Source: Pantoea sp. 18069
GTDB taxonomy: Bacteria; Pseudomonadota; Gammaproteobacteria; Burkholderiales; Burkholderiaceae_C
Assembly: GCF_902706035.1 (NCBI RefSeq)
Contig: NZ_CACSJA010000039.1
Location: 1-45,335, forward strand
DNA: 45,335 bases
Direction: 5' to 3'
Below, piece after piece: positions 32,541-42,594 of this stretch. Within the stretch, counting starts at the first letter, position 1. Every line of letters begins with the position of its first letter. The notes under the pieces are model-generated. The model did not search any database and had not been told where the DNA came from. It saw nothing but the letters and a program-made list of their open reading frames with translations. A program made the translations under genes and the position numbers.

Positions 32541-33736
32541 GCAATCGCCCCTTCGGCGCGCAGCGCTTCGAGCTTTTCGGGCGCGTAGCCGACCAGTTCG
32601 CCCAGTACCTGGCGCGTGTTCTCGCCCAGCGCCGGCGGGCTGGTGAACGCCCTTCCCTTGTCGGCGCCCGACAGCTTGATCGGATTGCCCGGCATGCGCA
32701 CGCGCGCGCCGCTCTTGAGCGGCACCTCGACCACCATGTCGCGCGCCAGCACCTGGGCGTCGCTGAGCGCCTGCTCGAAGTTGTTGACCGGGCCGCAGGG
32801 GATGCGCGCCTCGCGCAGGCGCTCGAGCCAGTGGGCCGTGGGCTGCTGGCGCAGCGCTTCGCTGACCAGCGCATCGATCTCGGCCTTGGCCGCGAGCCGC
32901 ACCGGCTGCTGGCGGTATTCGGGCTTGCGCAGCGCCGGCAGGTCGATGAACTCGACAAAGCGCTCGAAGAACGGGTCGCCTATGCAGGCAATGATCACGT
33001 GACCGTCGGCCGTCGGGTAGCTGTTGTAGGGCACATGCACGAAGTGGCCGTTGCCTATGCCTTCGGGCACATGGCCCGACAGCAGGTGCATGGTCGCCAT
33101 GTAGTTGAGCAGCGAAATCTGCGCGTCGAGCATCGATATGTCGACATGCTGCCCCTTGCCGGTCTGGTCGCGCTCGACCAGCGCTGCGAGCACGCCCATC
33201 GCGCCGAACACCCCGCCGCCGAGGTCACCGATCGGAATGCCGCTGCGCGTCGGGCCGGTCTCGGGCGTGCCGGTGATCGACATGCCGCCGCCCATGGCCT
33301 GCACCACCTGGTCGAAGGCCGGGCGCTGCGTCTGCGGCCCGGTCTGGCCGAAGCCGGTGACCGAGCAGGTGATGATGCGCGGGTTCACCTCCGAGAGCGA
33401 CGCGTAGTCGATGCCCAGCCGCGCGGTCACGCCCACGCTGAAATTGTCGAACACCACGTCGGCCTTGCGCACGAGATCGAGAAACACCGCCTTGCCGGCG
33501 GGCGTCTTGAGGTCCACGCACACGCTTTGCTTGTTGCGGTTGAGCGTGAGGTAGTACGCGCCCATGCCGTCGCGCGAGTAATGCGGGTCGTTTTCCAGCA
33601 GGCGCCGCGTGCCTTCGCCGCTGCCCGGCGGCTCGACCTTGATGGTGCACGCGCCGAGGTCGGCCAGCAGCATGGTGCCGTAGGGGCCCGACAGCATGTG
33701 CGTCAGGTCCAGCACGGTGATGTGTTCAAGTGCCAC
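32537..33736 (-). CDS. CaiB/BaiF family CoA-transferase (first gene of the PrpR-linked operon)
   Basis: This is a 399-residue class III CoA-transferase: ITVLDLTHMLSGPYGTMLLADLGACTIKVEPPGSGE, NKQSVCVDLKTPAGK, FGQTGP, and the nucleophile motif VDISMLDAQISLL with the Asp kept. The start is taken as GTG at 33736, because GGAGA lies 8 bases upstream and the protein begins where the family begins; the frame is open far upstream but not plausible there. It likely activates the operon's dicarboxylic or 3-hydroxy acid substrate, which the coupled HMG-CoA lyase then cleaves. It is divergent from the PrpR-type activator. Confidence 0.87.
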   Translation of the reverse strand: MALEHITVLDLTHMLSGPYGTMLLADLGACTIKVEPPGSGEGTRRLLENDPHYSRDGMGAYYLTLNRNKQSVCVDLKTPAGKAVFLDLVRKADVVFDNFSVGVTARLGIDYASLSEVNPRIITCSVTGFGQTGPQTQRPAFDQVVQAMGGGMSITGTPETGPTRSGIPIGDLGGGVFGAMGVLAALVERDQTGKGQHVDISMLDAQISLLNYMATMHLLSGHVPEGIGNGHFVHVPYNSYPTADGHVIIACIGDPFFERFVEFIDLPALRKPEYRQQPVRLAAKAEIDALVSEALRQQPTAHWLERLREARIPCGPVNNFEQALSDAQVLARDMVVEVPLKSGARVRMPGNPIKLSGADKGRAFTSPPALGENTRQVLGELVGYAPEKLEALRAEGAIA

Positions 33737-33871
33737 GTTCAATGTCTCCGAATGGTTGGCGAATACCCCAGGAACAGCAAGAGCCGCGCCAGCCCACGGA
33801 ACGCACGCAAGTGCTTGATTTGCAATGAATTGGGGCCGCGTCATTTGCCACCATGCGTCGCACTGCGACAC

Positions 33872-33897
33872 CATTGAAACAATGATGTGTTTCAATG
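33872..33897. promoter_or_regulatory. Perfect dyad, probable binding site of the PrpR-type regulator
   Basis: CATTGAAACA (33872-33881) and TGTTTCAATG (33888-33897) are perfect 10-base inverted arms with a 6-base spacer, in the 165-base divergent region between the CoA-transferase and PrpR-type genes. It ends 4 bases before the regulator's ATG. The arms resemble the TGAAACA/TGTTTCA sites described for PrpR proteins. At this position it could both repress the regulator and activate the divergent operon. No convincing -24/-12 promoter was found by eye. Confidence 0.6.
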
Positions 33898-33901
33898 CAA
33901 C

Positions 33902-35863
<1,962 letters not shown>

Positions 35864-35915
35864 CAACCCGCCCGCGGCCACCGGATCCCGGCCGGGCCGG
35901 CGCGGATATCGGCAA

Positions 35916-37676
35916 TCACTGCCCGTCGCAATACCAGCGGTCGTCGGCCAGCATGACCTCCTGGTGGCCGCGGCCCGCGGGCATCATGGGGTAGCAGTTC
36001 TCCTGCGCGGCCACATGCACGTCGAGGAAGAACGGCCCGTCATAAGCCAGGCACTCGGAGAGCGCCGCATCGAGTTCGTGCGGCTGGTCCACGCGCCGTG
36101 CGCCCCAGCCAAAAGCGCGCGCCAGCGCGACGAAATCGGGCAGGGCCGCGTTCCAGCTGTGGCTCAGGCGGTTGCCGTGGTTGAGCTGCTGCCACTGGCG
36201 CACCATGCCCATGTAGCCGTTGTTGCACAGCACCAGCTTGACCGGCGTCGCATGCTGCACGGCGGTAGAAAGCTCCTGGATGTTCATCAACACCGAGGCG
36301 TCGCCGCTCACGCAGACCACGGTCTTGTCGGGGTGGGCGATCTGCGCGCCTATCGCCGCCGGCAGGCCATAGCCCATGGTGCCCGCGCCGCCCGAGGTAA
36401 GCCAGCGCCGCGGCCGTTCTATGGCCAGGTGCTGCGCGGCCCACATCTGGTGCTGGCCCACGTCGGTGGCCACGATGGCGTCGCGGCCTTCGAGCTGGGC
36501 GCGCACGGCGCGCATGAGCTGTTGCGGCAGGATGGTGCTGTCGCCCGGCGTGAAGGCCAGGCAGTCGGCGGCGCGCCAGCGCTCGATGCGCGCCCACCAG
36601 GGTGCAAGCCGCGTTGCGGGCAGCGCGGGCGGCAGCAGGGCCGTGAGCACTTCGAGCACCGCGCCGCAGTCGCCCGCGAGCGCCACGTCCACCGGAATCA
36701 CCTTGCCGATATTGCCCGGGTGGATGTCGATGTGGATCTTGCGCGCCCCGGGCGCGAAGTCGCTCAGGCGGCCGGTGATGCGGTCGTCAAACCGCGCGCC
36801 CACGCAGACGATGAGGTCGGCGTGGTGCATGGCGAGGTTGGCCTCCACCGTACCGTGCATGCCCAGCATGCCGAGGAACAGCGGGTCCGATGCCGGCAGC
36901 GCGCCCAGGCCCATGAGCGTCAGCGTGGTGGGCAGGTGCCAGTCACGCGCCAGCGCAGCAAAGCGTTCACAAGCGGCCTCGCCCGCGTTGATCAGGCCAC
37001 CGCCGCCATAGAGCACGGGGCGTTGCGCCTGCGCGATCAGCGCGGCGGCGGCCTGCAGCGCTTCGCGATTCGGCAATGCCGGCGGTGTGTACGCTACCGG
37101 CAACGCCGCAGTGGCCGGCGCATCGACACCCTGCAGCTGCACGTCCTTGGGCAGGTCCAGCAGCACCGGCCCGGGCCGGCCGCCGAGCGCGATGACCACC
37201 GCTTCGCGCACCGCTTCGGCGATGTCGTTGGCGTCGCGCGGCTGGTGGTTCCACTTGGTCACGGGCCGCGAGATGCCCAGCGCATCGCACTCCTGGAACG
37301 CCTGCGTGCCGATCACGCCGCTGGCCACCTGGCCGCTGATGCACAGCACCGGCACCGAGTCGCTGATGGCGTCCAGCAGGCCCGAGATGGTATTGCCCAC
37401 ACCCGGCCCCGAAGTGACCAGCACCACGCCCAGCCGGCCGGTGGTGCGCGCATAGCCTTCGGCCGCGTGCACCGCGGCCTGCTCGTGGCGCACCAGCACA
37501 TGGCGGATCGCCGGCTGGCCATGCAGCGCGTCGTACAGCGGCAGCGCCGCGCCGCCCGGGTAGCCGAAGATGGTGTCGATGCCGCAGGCCACCAGCGTGT
37601 CGAGCAGGGTCTCGGCGCCGTTGCGCGCGCTGGGGACGTGGGTGGCGGGTGGTTTTTCGAGTGCGTCGGTTTTCAT
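35916..37676 (-). CDS. ilvB: Acetolactate synthase, large catalytic subunit
   Basis: This is a 586-residue ThDP enzyme of branched-chain amino acid synthesis. The cofactor-activating Glu is in VRHEQAAVHAAEGYART. AHAS features are LVTSGPGVGNTISGL, GTQAFQECDALGISRPVTKWN, MLGMHGTVEANLAMHHADL, GTMGYGLPAAIGAQ, and the ThDP motif from SGDASVLMN to LCNN. No small regulatory subunit (ilvH) or ilvC adjoins it, so it may be a second, stand-alone isozyme, perhaps catabolic or feedback-insensitive. The start is ATG 37676; TTG 37703 is an alternative. It is divergent from an Lrp/AsnC regulator 56 bases away, the likely controller. Confidence 0.87.
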   Translation of the reverse strand: MKTDALEKPPATHVPSARNGAETLLDTLVACGIDTIFGYPGGAALPLYDALHGQPAIRHVLVRHEQAAVHAAEGYARTTGRLGVVLVTSGPGVGNTISGLLDAISDSVPVLCISGQVASGVIGTQAFQECDALGISRPVTKWNHQPRDANDIAEAVREAVVIALGGRPGPVLLDLPKDVQLQGVDAPATAALPVAYTPPALPNREALQAAAALIAQAQRPVLYGGGGLINAGEAACERFAALARDWHLPTTLTLMGLGALPASDPLFLGMLGMHGTVEANLAMHHADLIVCVGARFDDRITGRLSDFAPGARKIHIDIHPGNIGKVIPVDVALAGDCGAVLEVLTALLPPALPATRLAPWWARIERWRAADCLAFTPGDSTILPQQLMRAVRAQLEGRDAIVATDVGQHQMWAAQHLAIERPRRWLTSGGAGTMGYGLPAAIGAQIAHPDKTVVCVSGDASVLMNIQELSTAVQHATPVKLVLCNNGYMGMVRQWQQLNHGNRLSHSWNAALPDFVALARAFGWGARRVDQPHELDAALSECLAYDGPFFLDVHVAAQENCYPMMPAGRGHQEVMLADDRWYCDGQ

Positions 37677-37732
37677 ATGCAGATTTTTCTGGTTTTCGAG
37701 CAAAATTGGCTTCTTTTTTCGGTGCCAAAATC

Positions 37733-38248
37733 ATGACAACGTCGAAAATAATTCGGAAAAATTCAGGAAAAGAAGAAAAACCACCGCTGCAGTTCGACAA
37801 GCACGACCTGGCCATCCTGCGCGAGCTGCTGGAGGACTCGCGCCGCACACTGCAGGACATAGGCGCGGCGGTGAAACTCTCGCCCACCACCTGCTGGAGC
37901 CGCATCAAGCGCCTGGAAGCCGAAGGGGTGATCAAGCAGTACCGCATCGAGCTCGACCGTGCGCGCCTGGGCTACCACGACACCGTGATCGTCCAGCTCA
38001 CGCTCGAGAGCCATACGGACGAGACGCTGTTCGAGTTTGGCCGCGTGCTGGCACAGATCCCCGAAGTGCTGGAGGCCTACTTGGTCTCGGGCGACTACGA
38101 CTATTTCATCCGCATCGCCGTGAAGGACACGCGCGACTACGAGCGCCTGTTGCGCGAGCAGCTCTACAAGATCCCGGGCATACGCCACAGCAAATCCAGT
38201 TTCGTGCTGCGCGTGCTCAAGGATTCGCACGCGCCGCTTCTGCCATAG
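37733..38248 (+). CDS. Lrp/AsnC family transcriptional regulator
   Basis: This is a 171-residue protein with an N-terminal HTH (LDxxDLAILRELLEDSRRTLQDIGAAVKLSPTTCWSRIKRLEAEGVIKQY pattern, ~18-68) and a C-terminal RAM/AsnC effector domain (EVLEAYLVSGDYDYFIRIAVKDTRDYERLL). The SGDYDY motif is the usual effector-site region. The start is ATG 37733; no strong ribosome site is visible and an in-frame extension from 37649 would overlap the divergent gene. It is divergent from the acetolactate synthase and probably regulates it in response to an amino acid. The 56-base gap is AT-rich, with no clear dyad. Confidence 0.9.
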   Translation: MTTSKIIRKNSGKEEKPPLQFDKHDLAILRELLEDSRRTLQDIGAAVKLSPTTCWSRIKRLEAEGVIKQYRIELDRARLGYHDTVIVQLTLESHTDETLFEFGRVLAQIPEVLEAYLVSGDYDYFIRIAVKDTRDYERLLREQLYKIPGIRHSKSSFVLRVLKDSHAPLLP

Positions 38249-38288
38249 GTGTTTAGTCCAGGGATGTGGTGAGGCAATAGTCAAAACG

Positions 38289-38334
38289 TGAATCTATATT
38301 ATGTATTTTCATATTTTGTATAAAATGAATCTAT
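38289..38334 (+). promoter_or_regulatory. AT-rich promoter/operator of the ArsR-type gene
   Basis: A -10-like TATAAA (38319-38324) lies only 8 bases before the ATG at 38333, and no ribosome-binding site precedes the start, so the transcript may be leaderless. The nonamer TGAATCTAT occurs at 38289-38297 and 38326-38334, flanking an AT-rich core similar in composition to BigR operators. The repressor of this operon is expected to bind here. Confidence 0.45.
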
Positions 38335-38665
38335 GCAATCTTTCATGAACGTTTCGCCCGCTATCTCGCCCGAGGCGCTGCGCAGCGCCACCAGCCGCGC
38401 CGTCGGCGCGCTGAAGGTGCTCGCCAATGAAGACCGCTTGCTTCTGCTGTGTCAGTTGTCGCAGGGGGAGATGTGTGTGAGCGACCTCGAGCAGGCGCTG
38501 GGCATTCGCCAGCCAACGCTGTCCCAGCAACTGGGCGTGCTGCGCAACGAAGGCGTGGTGAGCACACGCCGCGAAGGCAAGAACATCTTCTACAGCGTGG
38601 CCGACCCCGCGATGCTGGAAATCCTCGCGCTTCTCTATCAACTCTATTGCCCCAAGGAGGAATGA
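38333..38665 (+). CDS. ArsR-family repressor, BigR/SqrR-like sulfide sensor
   Basis: This is a 110-residue winged-helix repressor: LKVLANEDRLLLLCQLSQGEMCVSDLEQALGIRQPTLSQQLGVLRNEGVVSTRREGKNIFYS. It lacks metal-binding ELCVCDL motifs. Cys40 and Cys106 fall where BigR has the pair that forms a disulfide or persulfide link in response to sulfide; a further Cys48 is present. The downstream YeeE/YedE genes agree with a role in reactive sulfur homeostasis. Its TGA shares its A with the next ATG (TGATG at 38663-38667), giving translational coupling. ATG 38345 is an alternative start. Confidence 0.85.
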   Translation: MQSFMNVSPAISPEALRSATSRAVGALKVLANEDRLLLLCQLSQGEMCVSDLEQALGIRQPTLSQQLGVLRNEGVVSTRREGKNIFYSVADPAMLEILALLYQLYCPKEE

Positions 38666-39090
38666 TGGCTATCGATTGGAACCAATTCACGCCAGGGACC
38701 GCGCTGGCTGGCGGTGCGCTCATCGGGCTGGCCGCCGGGATGTTCGCACTTCTCAACGGGCGCATTGCAGGTATAAGCGGAGTGCTGGGGGGCTTGCTCA
38801 GCCCGGCTCCGGGCGACAGGGCCTGGAAGCTTGCCTTCATCTTCGGGCTGGTTGGCGCACCGCTGGTTTACGCGCTGTTCTCGGCGCTGCCCACACCTCG
38901 GATCGATGCAAGCTATGGCGCACTGATTCTTGCAGGCCTGCTCGTGGGCATGGGGACGCGGTACGCCTGCGGCTGCACCAGCGGTCACGGTGTCTGCGGG
39001 CTGTCGCGGTTTTCGCCGCGCTCGCTGGTGGCCACGCTCGCTTTCATGGGCAGCGGCTTTGCCACGGTGTTCGTGGCGCGTCACCTGTAG
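38665..39090 (+). CDS. YeeE/YedE family sulfur transport protein (PmpA-like)
   Basis: This is a 141-residue integral membrane protein with about four hydrophobic segments. The signature ACGCTSGHGVCGLSRFSPRS (~100-120) has the conserved Cys residues used by YeeE-type carriers to pass thiosulfate or other sulfur species. AGGAGG at 38655-38660 fits the ATG at 38665 better than the one at 38662. It overlaps the BigR-like gene by one base and is followed 6 bases later by a second half-size family member; the two together correspond to one full-length YeeE. Confidence 0.85.
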   Translation: MAIDWNQFTPGTALAGGALIGLAAGMFALLNGRIAGISGVLGGLLSPAPGDRAWKLAFIFGLVGAPLVYALFSALPTPRIDASYGALILAGLLVGMGTRYACGCTSGHGVCGLSRFSPRSLVATLAFMGSGFATVFVARHL

Positions 39091-39096
39091 TACGCC

Positions 39097-39519
39097 ATGC
39101 TTGCCTTTGCTGCGCTGCTCGCCGGCCTGGTCTTTGGCCTGGGCCTCATTGTCTCGGGCATGGCCAATCCGGCCAAGGTGCTCGGATTTCTGGATGTGAC
39201 GGGCGACTGGGACCCTTCGCTTGCATTCGTCATGGGAGGCGCCATCGCCATTGGCATGGTCGCGTTCGCGCTGGCCGGCAGGCGCTCTTCGTCGCTGCTG
39301 GGCGCTGAAATGCGCCTGCCCTCCAAGCGCTCCATTGACCGGCGCGTGCTGGCCGGCAGTGCGCTCTTCGGCATAGGCTGGGGCATCGCGGGCTTTTGTC
39401 CCGGTCCGGCGCTGGTCTCGCTCGGGATGGGAGAGGTCAAGGGCCTGGTTTTTGTTGCAGCGATGCTGGTGGGCATGGGCATCTTCGAGTTCTTCGAGCG
39501 CCGCAAGCGCAGCGCCTAA
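39097..39519 (+). CDS. YeeE/YedE family (DUF6691) sulfur transport protein (PmpB-like)
   Basis: This is a 140-residue membrane protein with several hydrophobic segments. It contains GLVFGLGLIVSGMANPAKVLGFLDVTGDWDPSLAFVMGGA and GSALFGIGWGIAGFCPGPALVSLG, where the single conserved Cys lies in GFCPGPA, typical of the PmpB/DUF6691 partner. It works with the preceding gene in uptake or movement of sulfur compounds under control of the BigR-like repressor. The operon stops here and runs directly into a P-type ATPase fragment. Confidence 0.85.
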   Translation: MLAFAALLAGLVFGLGLIVSGMANPAKVLGFLDVTGDWDPSLAFVMGGAIAIGMVAFALAGRRSSSLLGAEMRLPSKRSIDRRVLAGSALFGIGWGIAGFCPGPALVSLGMGEVKGLVFVAAMLVGMGIFEFFERRKRSA

Positions 39520-39544
39520 GGCCGGCGATATCGGGGTGGCGCCT

Positions 39545-41064
39545 GCGCGCCGTTGACCGCGCGCGCAACGCCATCAAGAGCCTCGTCGACCTCGCTCCCG
39601 ATGATGCCGAGATCCAGCAAGCCGACGGGAGCTGGCGCCGCGTCCAGGCCGCCGAGGTGGCAATGCATGCCATCGCCCGCGTCAAGCCCGGCGAGCGCGT
39701 CGCATTCGACGGCGTGGTGACCAAGGGCAACAGCACCATCAACCAGGCGCCCGTGACCGGAGAAAGCATTCCCGTGGACAAGGAGCCGGGCAGCCTGGTG
39801 TTCGCCGGAACCATCAACGAAAACGGCGAACTCGAGTTCCGCGTGACCGCGGCAGCGGCCAATTCGACCTTGGCGCGCATCATCCACGCCGTGGAGCAGG
39901 CCCAAGGGACCCGCGCGCCGACACAGCGCCTTGTGGACCGCTTTGCGGCGATCTACACGCCCGCCGTCTTCGCCATGGCATTGGCGGTGGCCGTGCTTCC
40001 TCCCTTGCTGCTCGACTGGGAATGGCTGACCGCCATCTACAAGGCTCTGGTGCTGCTGGTGATCGCCTGCCCCTGCGCGCTCGTGATCTCCACGCCGGTG
40101 TCCGTGGTGAGCGGCCTGGCGGCGGCCGCGCGCCGCGGCATCCTGATCAAGGGCGGCACCTATCTCGAAAATGCCCGTCTGCTCAAGGCCGTTGCCTTGG
40201 ACAAGACCGGAACCCTCACCGAGGGCAAGCCCATGCTGGTGGCATCCAGGGCCTGGGGCCAGGCCGACGAGGCACAGGTCCTGCGCTGGGCCAAGAGCCT
40301 TGCCGCCCGCTCGGACCACCCGGTATCCAAATCCATTGCAATGGGCCTTGAGGGCGAGGCCGTGGATATCGATGGCTTCACGGCCTTGCTGGGACGTGGC
40401 GTCGAAGCTTCGGTGGATGGCAGAACCATGGTCCTGGGCAATCACCGCCTCATACGCGAGCGCAACCAGTCCGATGCGCAGCTCGAAGCCGAGTTGCTGG
40501 CGCATGAAGCCCAGGGCCGCACAGTGACGCTGCTGGCCGACGCCAACGGCGTTCTTGGGCTGTTCGCGGTCGCCGACACCATCAAGCCCAGTTCGGTGGC
40601 GGCGGTGGCGCAACTCAAGCGACTGGGCGTCACGCCGGTCATGCTCACGGGCGACAACATGGCCACCGGACAAGCTTTCGGCCATCGAAGAAATGCGTGC
40701 GCGCTACGGCCCGACCGCGATGACGGGCGACGGCATCAACGACGCGCCGGCATTGGCCCAGGCCGACATAGGCTTCGCCATGGGTGGCGCCGGCACCGAC
40801 ACGGCCGTGGAAGCCGCCGACATCGTGATCATGAACGACAACCTGGGCCGCATCGCCGAAACCATAGCGTTGAGCCGCAGGACGCACGCCATCCTGTGGC
40901 AGAACATCTGCCTGGCACTGGCCATCAAGGCGGTCTTCTTCGTCCTCGCCATTTTCGGCGGCGCGACGATGTGGATGGCGGTGTTCGCGGACATGGGCGC
41001 CAGCTTGCTGGCAGTGGGCAACGGCTTGCGACTGCTGCGCCGTGCCTCGCCCCACGCGCAATAG
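39545..41064 (+). pseudogene. Heavy-metal P-type ATPase (CadA/ZntA-like), truncated and frameshifted
   Basis: The first frame begins within the protein (RAVDRARNAIKSLVDLAPDDAE) and contains the actuator TGES (APVTGESIPVDKEPG), the metal-site CPC (ACPCALVISTP), DKTGTLTEGKP and the HP motif (SDHPVSKS), up to MLTGDNMATGQA near 40675. The rest, from DKLSAIEEMRARYG through TGDGINDAPALAQAD to the last membrane helices, is in another frame and ends at 41064. Intact relatives have ~20 more residues at the junction, so a small deletion not divisible by three occurred. The metal-binding domain and first transmembrane helices are also absent. It should be non-functional. CPC and the overall type suggest Zn/Cd/Pb export. 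Confidence 0.87.
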
Positions 41065-41104
41065 TCGGCGCCGACCGCGCGGGGCATGAAAGCGTTACGC
41101 TCTC

Positions 41105-41129
41105 AAGCGCTGCGCATCTTGCGCTTTTT
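41105..41129 (+). terminator. Small terminator-like hairpin after the ATPase remnant
   Basis: AAGCGC (41105-41110) and GCGCTT (41121-41126) form a 6-bp stem with a 10-base loop, followed by TTT. It lies 40 bases past the ATPase frame end and before the DUF4010 gene. Confidence 0.4.
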
Positions 41130-41219
41130 GCCTGCTTCCTTATCGCGCGCTGCCGGGACAGAATTGCGCTGGTGACGATGAAGCCACGGATGCCTGCATG
41201 ACTGCTGGGGGACGGACAT

Positions 41220-42395
41220 ATGCTGCAAGCTTGGAATGGTTCAGCCCACTGGATCGTGTCGCTTGGCGTGGGCCTGCTGATCGGGGTCGCCAGCGAACGC
41301 CGCGAGACGGCCCAACGCAGCAGCGCCGGCGTCCGAACCCATGCGCTGGCGGCGCTGCTCGGTTGTGGCGCCTGGACCTTGGGGCCTGGGCCTTTCATGG
41401 CCGCCTTGCTGGTGGTGGGCGCGTTGGTGGTGGCGGCCTATTGGCATTCCGCACGGCACGATCCCGGCCTGACCGGCGAAGTGGCCCTGGTGTTCTCCAT
41501 GGCGCTGGGCGCGCTGTCGCACGAGAGCACCGCCACTGCAGCGGGCCTGGGAGTGGTGGGCGCTTTGCTGGTACATGCCAAGGGCGCGATACAGCGCTGG
41601 AGCCGCGAACTATTGCACGAGCAGGAATTGCGCAACGGCCTGCTGCTGGCCGCCGCCGCCCTGGTGGTGATGCCGCTGCTGCCGCAGCAGCCCGTCGATC
41701 CCTGGGGCGTGCTGCAACTGGCGACTTTGTGGCGTGTCGTGGTGCTGGTGATGGCCGTGGGCATGCTGGGGCATGTGCTGACTCGCACGCTGGGGGCCCG
41801 CTGGGGCTTGCCGGTGGCCGGGTTTTTCTCGGGTTTCGCGTCCTCCACGGCCGCGGTGGCCCACCTGGGACAACAGGTCAAGGACCATGCCCAGCATTGG
41901 GCCTCAGCCACGGCCTGTGCCATGTTGTCGCAGTTGGCGTCATTGCTGCTGTTTGCGGCGGCGCTGTGGCTGGCCCTGGCCGCTGGCGTCGGACTGTGGC
42001 GCGCGCCGTCATTGGGCACCTCAGCTAATGCGCAACAGGGCCAGGCCTTCCATCTGTCGCAAGCCTTGCTGATCGCCGCCATCATGGCGCTGATGGCCTT
42101 GCTCGCAGCCTGGCTGCAACGCCTTTTCGGCGACGCCGGTGTGCTCGCCGCGGCCGTGGTGGTGGCGTTGGCGGAAGTGCATGCGGCGGCGGCAAGCATC
42201 GCGCAGTTGCAGGCATCCGACAGCCTTGCCTTGCCCACGGCCCAATGGGGCGTGGTCGCGGTGCTGGCGGCGAGCGCCGCGGCCAAATCGCTGCTGGCTT
42301 TCACCCTGGGCGGCTGGCGCTATGGGCTGGGCACAGGGCTGGGCCTTTTGGCGATGACCGGCACGGCCGGGCTTGCGCTGTGGTGGCAGAGCTGA
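41220..42395 (+). CDS. DUF4010/MgtC-family membrane protein
   Basis: This is a 391-residue, very hydrophobic protein with about ten membrane segments. The N-terminal GVGLLIGVASERRE and GVRTHALAALLGCGAW match the MgtC/SapB-like part. The remainder (ELRNGLLLAAAALVVMPLLPQQPVDPWGVLQLATLW, and GFFSGFASSTAAVAHLG) is typical of DUF4010. Such proteins are thought to be transporters or regulators of membrane ion flux, but the function is not established. GGGGGA 7 bases before the ATG supports the start. It stands alone on the + strand. Confidence 0.82.
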   Translation: MLQAWNGSAHWIVSLGVGLLIGVASERRETAQRSSAGVRTHALAALLGCGAWTLGPGPFMAALLVVGALVVAAYWHSARHDPGLTGEVALVFSMALGALSHESTATAAGLGVVGALLVHAKGAIQRWSRELLHEQELRNGLLLAAAALVVMPLLPQQPVDPWGVLQLATLWRVVVLVMAVGMLGHVLTRTLGARWGLPVAGFFSGFASSTAAVAHLGQQVKDHAQHWASATACAMLSQLASLLLFAAALWLALAAGVGLWRAPSLGTSANAQQGQAFHLSQALLIAAIMALMALLAAWLQRLFGDAGVLAAAVVVALAEVHAAAASIAQLQASDSLALPTAQWGVVAVLAASAAAKSLLAFTLGGWRYGLGTGLGLLAMTGTAGLALWWQS

Positions 42396-42494
42396 CTTCT
42401 GCGCGCAGACAGGCCTAGCCTTGCTTTCCCGGATGTCCCCGGCACCGATCTCAAGCGTCTCTAGGTCGCAAAGCCCTCAAGGTCTCTAAAGCTT

Positions 42495-42585
42495 TCTTGT
42501 CATCTATGCCGTAATCTTGTCATTAACTTATCACGGCGATAAGATTAAAGTCTAATCTTGTCATTGTGACGAGATTGACAAGATT
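42495..42585 (+). promoter_or_regulatory. Repeat operator upstream of the Fic gene
   Basis: The box TCTTGTCAT occurs directly at 42495-42503, 42515-42523 and 42556-42564 (the last two within the longer TAATCTTGTCATT), and as an inverted near-copy ATTGACAAGATT at 42574-42585. The starts are 20 and 41 bases apart, close to two and four helical turns. Between the copies lies a dyad CTTATC (42527-42532) / GATAAG (42538-42543). The winged helix at the N-terminus of the Fic protein is the likely binder. Confidence 0.6.
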
Positions 42586-42594
42586 TCCTACTCA

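Noticed and set aside
33737..33901. Sigma-54 (-24/-12) promoter for the CoA-transferase operon
   Set aside because: The regulator predicts one, but no GG-N10-GC match with good TGGCAC/TTGC context was found on the - strand.
35964..37736. 590-codon open frame on the + strand
   Set aside because: It is the complement of the acetolactate synthase gene and has no recognisable motif.
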